A stretch of DNA of 64,000 bases. It comes from an uncultured Clostridia bacterium. GTDB taxonomy: Bacteria; Bacillota; Clostridia; TANB77; CAG-508. Positions 35,133-42,652 of this stretch are shown one piece after another; positions within the stretch are counted from its first letter, which is position 1; every line of letters starts with the position of its first letter. The DNA lies in NCBI GenBank assembly GCA_934122085.1, contig CAKOVS010000005.1:62001-126000 (forward strand), read 5' to 3'. Below the pieces are notes generated by a model. That model searched no databases, was not told where the DNA came from, and was given only the letters and a program-made list of their open reading frames with translations. The position numbers and the translations under genes are program-made.

Positions 35133-35687
35133 TTAGCAGATGCGAGTGTAGTTCTTCTCGATCTCTTCCTTCACAACGAAGTTGAAATCGACGCCGGTAA
35201 CAACACCGTTCTCATCGCGGCTCACACTGTAGAACATCAGTGCTGCGGTCTGGGGAGCTGTCAGCCAGTCACCCCAAAGCATTGCGCCGAAGTAGTTCTG
35301 CGGATCATCCTCGTTGAGCTTGACCAGGTCATGATCCAAGCAGTACTGGACTGCATCGGTGATAGGCTCACCATAGAACCATGCCTCGTTAGGCTGAGGA
35401 ATCTGTTCATACTCGTTTGCTTCTGTGTTGAGCACCTTATGATGCTCCAGGAACCATTCGCGAGCGTTCGGATAAGGATTGCCCTCACCGTCGACCTTGA
35501 AAAAGTCGCCCGCTACAGCCTGCTGGCCGGTAGTGCCAGCATTAACGACCTCAGTCGAGCGAAGGTAGTAGATGCCGTCCTTGAGGACGATCTTGCCTTC
35601 AGCAATCATCTGAGCTTCCATTGCGCTTCCGCAACCGAGTTCGTATGCGTTCACCTTTTTGCCTGCATTTTTCTGAATCTTTGCCAT
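35133..35687 (-). CDS. Hypothetical protein with markedly high G+C, probably acquired
   Basis: The start is the ATG at 35687 with AGGAGG nine bases upstream; the open frame continues to 35807 without a ribosome site. The 184-residue protein is soluble and acidic. Its middle (YYLRSTEV..., GDFFKVDGEGNPYPNAREWF) faintly resembles the short PGDYG-type domain; later segments include EAWFYGEPITDAVQYCLDHDL and LWGDWLTAPQTAALMFYSV. The gene's base composition and C/G-ending codons are unlike nearly all others here. It is flanked by its own terminator and promoter region, so it looks like a recently acquired single-gene unit. The function is unknown. Confidence 0.7.
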   Translation of the reverse strand: MAKIQKNAGKKVNAYELGCGSAMEAQMIAEGKIVLKDGIYYLRSTEVVNAGTTGQQAVAGDFFKVDGEGNPYPNAREWFLEHHKVLNTEANEYEQIPQPNEAWFYGEPITDAVQYCLDHDLVKLNEDDPQNYFGAMLWGDWLTAPQTAALMFYSVSRDENGVVTGVDFNFVVKEEIEKNYTRIC

Positions 35688-35928
35688 GGTAATAACCCTC
35701 CTGTGATGTGTGTAAATGATTAAAATTCGGACTTGGCAATTATGACATATCAAGCGCTTCACTTGTATATCAAATATTATTATATCATAAAATGGTAAAA
35801 AAGTCAAATTTATGTTAATAAGTAAGTTTTGTTACAAAAAAATAATTTAAATTCTTAAAAAATATTGAAAAAAATTTTCCTTTAGTATATAGTATTTATA
35901 GAATATTATACGAAAGGTAAAATAAAAT

Positions 35929-38427
35929 ATGAGAGTTGAAGCTTTTTTGGATTATAATAAAATATTGAAGGTTATATTTGAATTATCAAAAGAAAGAATT
36001 GACTATGATTTTATATGTAGTATAGAGGATGGACATTTAAGTCAAAGTATTATTGAAAATTTAAAGAATATATCATCATTAAGTGAAACAGAAAATCCTG
36101 ACATTTGCAGATTATCAATTAATGATACAATATTTATAAATATAAATAAAAATACAGGAGAAATTGAAAGTGTAAATAATTTAACTGCATTTGAGACTAG
36201 ATTATTAGCACAGGGAAAAGAAAAACATGTACCTTTTAGCAGAAAAGATATGACTGATTTTTCTCCAAAAACAGATTTACATACTCATTTTGCAGGAGCA
36301 TTAACACCAGATTCAATGATAAGAGTTGGTATTGAGCATGATATAGGATATCCTGCAGATAAATTGAAAGAAATGGGAGTAGATGTAAGCCATTATTCAA
36401 TAGATAAAGAAAATAAAATTAAATTAGCTAGTTTATCTGAAGGTGATATAAAAAACTTAAAACAACATTTAATTATTTCACCTGTAACTCAAGAGACATT
36501 TAATACAATGGAAGAAATATATGCATATAGAGGACCTTTTACTAAAAATAGAGAGATGTTTCCAGATTTTTTAAGAGAGTTGGCTAATGATTATAAGAAA
36601 AATGGAGTAAATTATGCAGAATTATCTTTTTCATCTTTAACAGAAGGATGGAAACCAGAAGAATACATGCAAATGCTAGAAGATAATTTACCTCAAATTG
36701 AACAAGAAACAGGTGTAAAGCTTAGATTTTTGGCAGGGTTATGGAGACATTCTGATGAACCTTATAATCAGGATATAATAGATACATTAGTAACAGTAGC
36801 TAAAAGTCCATATATTGTTGGATGTGATTATATGGGACATGAATCTAATCAGTCACTTGATTTTAAAGAACAATTAGAAAGATTAGCTGACTATGCTATG
36901 GAAAACGATCCTAATTTTGCAATAAGAGTACATGCAGGAGAAAACCCAATTTATAAAACAAACATGTATGATGCTTTAAAAATTGTGTATGATCAACATG
37001 CTAAAAGACAACAAGAGGAAAATGAAAGAGCTCAAAAAGAAGGAAGAACTCCCAATAAAATTGTTATGCCACAAGTTAGAATTGGACATGGTTTGTATGG
37101 ATTAGATATTAAAGAAGATGGCAATTATAAAACAGTTGAACAAGATGGAGTTATAAAACTTATAAAAGAAATGGGAGCAATTGTAGAGTTTAATATGAGT
37201 TCAAATTTGGCACTTAATAATATAAATGATATTTCTACAATTCCAATAAAAAGGTATGTCGATGCAGGTGTAGATGTTGTATTAGGTACAGATGGACATG
37301 GTCTATATTCAACATTTGGAAAACAAGAAGCTTTACTTGCCACAGCAGCAGGATTAGAGAAAGAAGATTTTGAAAAATTAGTTCAAACAGAAAAAAAGGT
37401 ATTAGATAGAGCAAGACAAAGAGAACAAACACATCCTAGAATTTCTAATGTTAAAGAGTTATATGATAGTGTTATTCATACAGGAGAAAATGGAGGAAAG
37501 CATTATACACCTGAAGTTGATAGGAAAATAAAAGAAGAAAAACAAGCTAGAGTTGATGCATTGCTTCAAAAAATAGAAAAAACTGGAGCAGAAACAAATC
37601 CTGAAAAAATTGAAGAAATAACAAAAGGAAAAACTCCTATTGTGTTGACAGGCGCTTCTAAAAAGGCTTGGCCAAATATTTTACCAAAAGATCAGGAATA
37701 TATTAGACTTGCAATGCAAGTTCTTGCTAATACACTCGATCCAGATAAAGCATTTGTTGTAACAGGAGGAACTAACTTTGGAGTAGAAAAAGAAATGCAT
37801 GAAGCAGGACATAGAAGAAACGAAAAAAGTGATAAAGATTTGGTTGTTCTTGGAACATTAACAATGGAAGCAAATTTAGATAAAGATAAGGTCGAACCTA
37901 ATACAATTACACATGCTATTGTCTTAAAAACAGGTGGTAATTTTACTAAAAACTGGATGGATTTACCATATACCCAGATAAGATATGCTACAGAAAGAGA
38001 TGGACATATTGTGGCCGTTGGTGGAGGTTCTGTTGTAAGTGATTATATACAAGTAGCACATAATAGTGGCGTAAAGAATCTTCATTTGATGGATGGACCA
38101 TATGGCGCTTCAACTGATAAAAGTAAATCTTTAAATGGAAACGGTTATTCTTTTAAGACAATTGAAGAATTAATTCAAAGATTGTATGAAAGAACTCCAG
38201 AAATGTTTGGAAAGGATTTTTCAATAGAAAATATCGAACAATATATTAATCAAGCAAAATTAGACATAACACCTATAGGAAAAGAAAATAATCCAGCTAA
38301 TTTTGGTTTAGGAGCTATGCATGAAATTCATGAAGGTCTTACTGCAGCAGATAGAGAAAAAGGAGCAAAAAAATTAGTAGAAGCAATTAAGGAAAAAAGT
38401 AAAGAAGTTAGTGAGGTGAGAGGTTAG
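35929..38427 (+). CDS. Adenosine deaminase domain fused to a SLOG-like Rossmann domain
   Basis: An 832-residue protein. After about 110 residues of unknown fold comes an adenosine/AMP deaminase domain: HxH metal ligands in DLHTHFAGAL (His118, His120), catalytic HAGE (335-338), IGHG (385-388), and LGTDGHG (452-458), where the second Asp of the usual TDD is Gly. Residues 565-800 form a separate alpha/beta domain with TGGTNFGVEKE (612-622) and VGGGSVVSDYI (697-707), glycine-rich loops like those of SLOG/LOG nucleotide-binding domains. The combination suggests sensing or processing of a nucleotide signal, as in conflict systems. A two-base gap leads to a small partner gene. I know no named system with this fusion; the function is inferred. 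Confidence 0.82.
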   Translation: MRVEAFLDYNKILKVIFELSKERIDYDFICSIEDGHLSQSIIENLKNISSLSETENPDICRLSINDTIFININKNTGEIESVNNLTAFETRLLAQGKEKHVPFSRKDMTDFSPKTDLHTHFAGALTPDSMIRVGIEHDIGYPADKLKEMGVDVSHYSIDKENKIKLASLSEGDIKNLKQHLIISPVTQETFNTMEEIYAYRGPFTKNREMFPDFLRELANDYKKNGVNYAELSFSSLTEGWKPEEYMQMLEDNLPQIEQETGVKLRFLAGLWRHSDEPYNQDIIDTLVTVAKSPYIVGCDYMGHESNQSLDFKEQLERLADYAMENDPNFAIRVHAGENPIYKTNMYDALKIVYDQHAKRQQEENERAQKEGRTPNKIVMPQVRIGHGLYGLDIKEDGNYKTVEQDGVIKLIKEMGAIVEFNMSSNLALNNINDISTIPIKRYVDAGVDVVLGTDGHGLYSTFGKQEALLATAAGLEKEDFEKLVQTEKKVLDRARQREQTHPRISNVKELYDSVIHTGENGGKHYTPEVDRKIKEEKQARVDALLQKIEKTGAETNPEKIEEITKGKTPIVLTGASKKAWPNILPKDQEYIRLAMQVLANTLDPDKAFVVTGGTNFGVEKEMHEAGHRRNEKSDKDLVVLGTLTMEANLDKDKVEPNTITHAIVLKTGGNFTKNWMDLPYTQIRYATERDGHIVAVGGGSVVSDYIQVAHNSGVKNLHLMDGPYGASTDKSKSLNGNGYSFKTIEELIQRLYERTPEMFGKDFSIENIEQYINQAKLDITPIGKENNPANFGLGAMHEIHEGLTAADREKGAKKLVEAIKEKSKEVSEVRG

Positions 38428-38428
38428 G

Positions 38429-38887
38429 ATGACAATTGAATATAAACAATCTTTGACAGAGTTGAATACGATTTTGAACTATATGGATATAGAACTTATA
38501 AAAAAAGTTCCTACAAAATTATTATTATTTATAAGACAAAATATGGATGCATCATATATACCTAATATTAGCAAAAATATTCCAATAAATGAACAACCAT
38601 TAAAAAAAGATACTAAAGTATTGCTATCACTAATATATAGAGATTATTTAGTTGATAATGAAAAAAAGGAAGAATTAATTGAAGAAGATTTATTAGAAAA
38701 ACAAAGACAGGAAGAAGAGAAAAAAGAAAAATATAATCCTAACAATTTATTTAAAAATAGAAATGAACAAGTTGGTAATGTGTCATCATCTGGAGTACAG
38801 GAGAATACTACTTCTTTAATAGAATATAAAGAACAAAAATGGTATCAAAAAATATTTGCAAAAATTTTAAGATTTTTTAAGAGATAA
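38429..38887 (+). CDS. Small partner protein, KYNPxNxFKN family (copy 2)
   Basis: The 152-residue paralogue of the protein at 34269-34709 shares an N-terminal helix (LNTILNYMD), IKKVPTKLLLFIRQ, PLKKDTKVLLSLIYRDYL, a Glu/Lys coiled coil (about 72-100), EKYNPNNLFKNRN (about 102-114), and a basic amphipathic C-terminal helix (WYQKIFAKILRFFKR). Its ATG begins two bases after the stop of the deaminase-SLOG gene, and its ribosome site (GTGAGAGG) is inside that gene. This implies tight co-expression and probably a complex. No enzymatic residues stand out; an adaptor, inhibitor or membrane-tethering role is possible. Confidence 0.82.
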   Translation: MTIEYKQSLTELNTILNYMDIELIKKVPTKLLLFIRQNMDASYIPNISKNIPINEQPLKKDTKVLLSLIYRDYLVDNEKKEELIEEDLLEKQRQEEEKKEKYNPNNLFKNRNEQVGNVSSSGVQENTTSLIEYKEQKWYQKIFAKILRFFKR

Positions 38888-38908
38888 AAAATAGAAAACA
38901 TTTTATTG

Positions 38909-38969
38909 AAGAACCAAAATCAGAAGCAAAACAAAAAACAAACTTTTGCATATGATTTTGGCTCTTTTA
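38909..38969 (+). terminator. Terminator of accessory module 2
   Basis: GAACCAAAATCA pairs with TGATTTTGGCTC, with an inner GCAAAA/TTTTGC stem and a short T-tail. Confidence 0.7.
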
Positions 38970-39077
38970 AAATGAGATTAAAAAATGATTTATATTAAAT
39001 ATCAATAAAACAATTGAAGATTTTTATAAATTATGATATATTATATAAAGTAAAAAGATAAGATAGGAGAAAGATTT

Positions 39078-39815
39078 ATGTTTGGATATGGTATAGACAA
39101 GAAAACACTATATATAGTAGCAGGAATATTAGTAATAATATCATTATTTAGTTATGGAACAGACGGAATAATAGATTTATTATTATCAGTTCCAGCAGTA
39201 TTAATAGCAATAACAGTTCATGAATTTGGACATGCATTTGCAGCATATAAATTAGGAGATGACACACCAGTAAGACAAGGAAGATTAAGCTTAAATCCAT
39301 TTGATCATATAGATCCATTAGGAATAGCAATGTTATTATTTGCACATATCGGATGGGGAAAGCCAGTAGAAATAGACCCAAGAAATTATAATAGAAACAT
39401 ATCTGTAGAAAAAGCAGATGCAATAGTATCATTTGCAGGACCATTAATGAATTTTATAACAGCATTAATATTTGCACTAATATATTGTGCAATAATAAAA
39501 TTTGCTAAAATAACATTTATATCAACAACTGTAGGCAGTGTTATAATGGCAATGGTTGCATATATAATAACAATGAATATAGGACTTGGAGTATTTAATT
39601 TAATACCATTACCACCACTAGACGGATCAAAAATATTTCTTCCAATATTGCCAAGAGGAGCAAAAACATGGTTTATAGAAAATGAAAGAATATTTTATAT
39701 AATATTTTTAGTTATATGGATATCAGGAATTGCAGGAAATATGATTTCACCATTAATAAGCAAAATGACAAGTGCAATATTAGGAATAGCATTAAAAATA
39801 TTTGGATTAGCATAG
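39078..39815 (+). CDS. Site-2 protease-type membrane metallopeptidase (M50)
   Basis: A 245-residue intramembrane zinc protease homologue. It has HEFGH at residues 48-52 in the second hydrophobic segment, NPFDHIDPLG near 74, several further membrane helices, and the third ligand motif LPPLDGSKIF near 178-187. It lacks the PDZ domain of RseP/SpoIVFB relatives and is the short, widespread form often annotated as a site-2 protease family protein. The substrate is unknown. tsaD follows 34 bp after its stop. Confidence 0.9.
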   Translation: MFGYGIDKKTLYIVAGILVIISLFSYGTDGIIDLLLSVPAVLIAITVHEFGHAFAAYKLGDDTPVRQGRLSLNPFDHIDPLGIAMLLFAHIGWGKPVEIDPRNYNRNISVEKADAIVSFAGPLMNFITALIFALIYCAIIKFAKITFISTTVGSVIMAMVAYIITMNIGLGVFNLIPLPPLDGSKIFLPILPRGAKTWFIENERIFYIIFLVIWISGIAGNMISPLISKMTSAILGIALKIFGLA

Positions 39816-39849
39816 ATGAACTAATAGAAAATGAAAGGACAGAACAAAA

Positions 39850-40845
39850 TTGAAAGAAACATTAGTATTAGGAATAGAATCAAGCTGTGATGAAACCTCT
39901 GTAGCCGTTGTAAAAAACGGCAGAGAGGTTTTGTCAAATGTAATAGATACACAAATAAAAATACATGAGCAATTTGGAGGAGTTGTACCAGAAATTGCAT
40001 CAAGAAATCATATAGAAGCAATTTCAAGAGTAACAAAATTAGCATTAGAACAAGCAAATGTAAAATTAGAAGATATAGATATAATAGCACCAACATATGG
40101 ACCAGGTTTAGTAGGAGCATTATTAGTAGGAGTTTCATATGGAAGAGGTTTAGCCTATGCATTAAATAAACCACTTGTAGGAGTAAACCACCTAGAAGGA
40201 CATATATCAGCTAATTATATAACACATCCAGACTTAGAACCACCATTTTTATGTATGTTAACATCTGGAGGAAATACACAAATTGTATATGTAAAAGATT
40301 ATTGTGATATGGAAGTATTGGGAAGAACAAGAGATGATGCAATTGGAGAAGCATTTGACAAAGTTGCAAGAGTAATTGGATTAACATATCCAGGAGGACC
40401 AAAGATTGATAAATTAGCTGAGCAAGGACAAGCAACAATCAATTTTCCAAAAACACATTTTGAAAATTTAGATTTCAGCTTTAGTGGAATAAAAACAGCA
40501 GTAATAAACTTACATCACAAAGATCCAGAAGTAAACAAAGCAGATTTATGTATGAGCTTTGAAAAAGCAGTAACAGAAGTATTAACAGAAAATATAGAAA
40601 AAGCAATAAAACAAACAGGAATAAAAAAAGTAGTATTAGCAGGAGGAGTATCTGCAAATACACATATAAGAGAAGAATTCGAAAAATTAGGTCAAAAATT
40701 AAGTGTACAAATATATAAACCAGATTTAAAACTATGTACAGACAATGCAGCAATGATAGGGTCTGCTGGATATTATAGATATTTACATGGAGATATATCA
40801 GACAATACACTTAATGCAGTTCCAAATTTAAAAATAGGTGAATAA
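39850..40845 (+). CDS. tsaD: tRNA N6-threonylcarbamoyladenosine synthase subunit TsaD
   Basis: TsaD transfers the threonylcarbamoyl group to A37 of ANN-reading tRNAs together with TsaB and TsaE. It starts at TTG, with AAAGGA ten bases upstream. It has the ASKHA fold with GIESSCDETSVAVV at the N-terminus, metal-binding HLEGH (about 114-118), LTSGGNTQIV, and GGVSANTHIREEF near 258. Length 331 is typical. No tsaB or tsaE lies in the window. A phosphoesterase gene follows closely. Confidence 0.97.
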   Translation: MKETLVLGIESSCDETSVAVVKNGREVLSNVIDTQIKIHEQFGGVVPEIASRNHIEAISRVTKLALEQANVKLEDIDIIAPTYGPGLVGALLVGVSYGRGLAYALNKPLVGVNHLEGHISANYITHPDLEPPFLCMLTSGGNTQIVYVKDYCDMEVLGRTRDDAIGEAFDKVARVIGLTYPGGPKIDKLAEQGQATINFPKTHFENLDFSFSGIKTAVINLHHKDPEVNKADLCMSFEKAVTEVLTENIEKAIKQTGIKKVVLAGGVSANTHIREEFEKLGQKLSVQIYKPDLKLCTDNAAMIGSAGYYRYLHGDISDNTLNAVPNLKIGE

Positions 40846-40886
40846 TTACAGTTTCAAGAAGAAACTTTAGAAGGGAAAATAAAAGA

Positions 40887-41591
40887 ATGTCAATATTCGT
40901 AATTGCCGATTTACATTTATCATTCAAAAATCCAAAACCAATGGATATATTTGGAGATAATTGGACAAAACACGAAGAAAAAATAAAAAAAGATTGGAAT
41001 GAAAAAGTAAAAGAAGAAGATTTGGTAGTATTACCAGGGGATTTTTCATGGGCAACATATATTGAAGACACAATACCAGATTTTGAATATTTAAACAGTT
41101 TACCAGGAAAGAAAATTATGCTAAAAGGAAACCATGATTATTGGTGGACAACAGTTACAAGTATGAGAAAATTCCTAAAAGAAAATAATTTTCAAAATAT
41201 AGACTTTTTATATAATAACAGTTTTGAATATGAAAACAAAATTTTATGTGGTACAAGAGGATGGAGTCTTGTAGATGAAGAAATAGACGAAAAATTAATA
41301 AATAGAGAATTAGGAAGACTAGAATTATCATTACAAGATGGAGAAAAAAAAGCAGGAGAAAACAAAGAAATAATAGTATTTATGCATTATCCACCAATTA
41401 CTAAAAATAAAATTTTATCAGAAGAAGAAATGAAATTTATAGAATTAATGAAAAAATATAATGTAAAAAGATGTTATTATGGACATTTACATGGAAACTC
41501 AATACATGATGCAATTGAAGGAAAAATACAAGGAATAGAATTAAAATTAGTAAGTGCAGACGGACTAGATTTTAAGTTAATAAAAATATAA
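40887..41591 (+). CDS. Calcineurin-like metallophosphoesterase
   Basis: The 234-residue protein has all metal-binding motifs of the family in order: IADLHL (Asp8, His10), LPGDFSW near 50, KGNHDYWW near 79, FMHYPPI near 168, and YGHLHG near 196-201. It has no signal peptide and is probably cytoplasmic. The substrate is unknown. The gene lies between tsaD and the alarmone synthetase gene and could be the last gene of the M50-tsaD transcript. Confidence 0.92.
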   Translation: MSIFVIADLHLSFKNPKPMDIFGDNWTKHEEKIKKDWNEKVKEEDLVVLPGDFSWATYIEDTIPDFEYLNSLPGKKIMLKGNHDYWWTTVTSMRKFLKENNFQNIDFLYNNSFEYENKILCGTRGWSLVDEEIDEKLINRELGRLELSLQDGEKKAGENKEIIVFMHYPPITKNKILSEEEMKFIELMKKYNVKRCYYGHLHGNSIHDAIEGKIQGIELKLVSADGLDFKLIKI

Positions 41592-41709
41592 GAATTAATT
41601 CACATCAAGAACACAAATAAAAAATAATTTGGCAACAAAATATAGATAAAATCATATCATAAAAACGGAATTAAGTTATATATCTAACACAAATAAATAT
41701 AACTAAAAT

Positions 41710-41750
41710 GAAGGAAAAGTTGAAAAACTACAATTTTTTCAAACTTCCTT
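41710..41750 (+). other. Leader hairpin upstream of the alarmone synthetase gene
   Basis: AAGGAAAAGTTGAAAAA pairs with ATTTTTTCAAACTTCCTT. No T-tract follows, so this is not a normal terminator. It ends about 20 bases before the start codon and could affect translation. Confidence 0.45.
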
Positions 41751-41772
41751 AAGGAAGAAATGAGGATTAATT

Positions 41773-42420
41773 ATGAGAGAAAATGATTTAATGATAATTG
41801 AAAAATGTATAGAAAACAAAAATGAAAAATTAGATGTGAAAGAAGAGCCATTTGAAAAATTAATGTTTTTTTACAAATCAGCATTAAAGCAATTAGAATT
41901 ACAAATGAATATAATAAAAGATGAATTCAAATTAATATATAATTATGATTTAATAGATCATATAGACACAAGAATAAAAGAACCAAAAAGTATTGTAAAG
42001 AAAATGGAAAAGAAAAAATATGACAAAACATATTTAAATTTAATAGAAAAAATAAATGATATTGCAGGAATAAGAATTGTATGCACACTAAAAGACGACA
42101 TATTTTTTATTAGAGATTTAGTAAAACAAATACCAGACATACATGTATTAAAAGAAAAAGATTATGTAACAAATCCAAAAGAAAGTGGATATTCAAGTTA
42201 TCATATGATTGTAGAAGTACCAGTAAAACTAACACAAAAAACAATATATGTAAAATGTGAAATTCAAATAAGAACACTAGCAATGGACTTTTGGGCAAGC
42301 TTTGAACATAAAGTAAAATATAAAACAAAAAATGATGTAAATCCTAAAATGTCAAAAGAATTAGTAAGTTGTGCAAAAATGATAAATAAATTTGATACCA
42401 AAATGATAAATTATAAATAA
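41773..42420 (+). CDS. Small alarmone synthetase (RelQ/YjbM-like)
   Basis: The 215-residue protein contains only a RelA/SpoT synthetase domain. Visible are RIKEPKSIVKKMEKK (about 71-85, the substrate-binding basic segment), NDIAGIRIVCTL near 96, YVTNPKESGYSSYHMIV near 134-150, and the conserved EIQIRTLAMDFWASFEHK near 167-184. There is no HD hydrolase or C-terminal regulatory domain, so it should make (p)ppGpp and not degrade it. Related RelQ enzymes are tetramers tuned by pppGpp. It is directly followed by a copy of the two-hairpin repeat. Confidence 0.92.
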   Translation: MRENDLMIIEKCIENKNEKLDVKEEPFEKLMFFYKSALKQLELQMNIIKDEFKLIYNYDLIDHIDTRIKEPKSIVKKMEKKKYDKTYLNLIEKINDIAGIRIVCTLKDDIFFIRDLVKQIPDIHVLKEKDYVTNPKESGYSSYHMIVEVPVKLTQKTIYVKCEIQIRTLAMDFWASFEHKVKYKTKNDVNPKMSKELVSCAKMINKFDTKMINYK

Positions 42421-42527
42421 GCTAGTCTAAGATTTTCTATCAAATGAAAATTTTAAGAAAATCTAAAACTCGCCATATTTATCTAGTACAGAAAGTTCTC
42501 CTACAAGGAGAACTTTCCTACTATATA
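42421..42527 (-). repeat. Two-hairpin repeat element, copy A (107 nt)
   Basis: On the minus strand it is nearly identical to copy B (51067-51173), with about two differences. It has two palindromic modules: TAGTAGGAAAGTTCTCC with its partner, and GCGAGT(C/T)TTAGATTTTCT with its partner. It starts at the base after the alarmone synthetase stop codon. On the minus strand GCTTTTTTATATA precedes it. Confidence 0.85.
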
Positions 42528-42652
42528 AAAAAGCAAAAATTTAATTTCGCTTTTTTGATAGGAATTATTGACAAAAAAAATTTTTTAGTAGATAATATAA
42601 ACGATTACGAAAAGAAAAAAAGAAAAGAAAATAACTTAGGAGGAAATAAATA

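Noticed and set aside
35091..35723. Plus-strand open frame of 210 codons opposite the GC-rich gene
   Set aside because: The minus-strand gene has an AGGAGG site, coherent composition and a terminator; the plus frame has none of these and lies antisense to it.
41710..41756. Hairpin before the alarmone synthetase gene as an intrinsic terminator
   Set aside because: There is no T-tract after the stem; AAGGAAG follows, so it was listed only as a leader hairpin.
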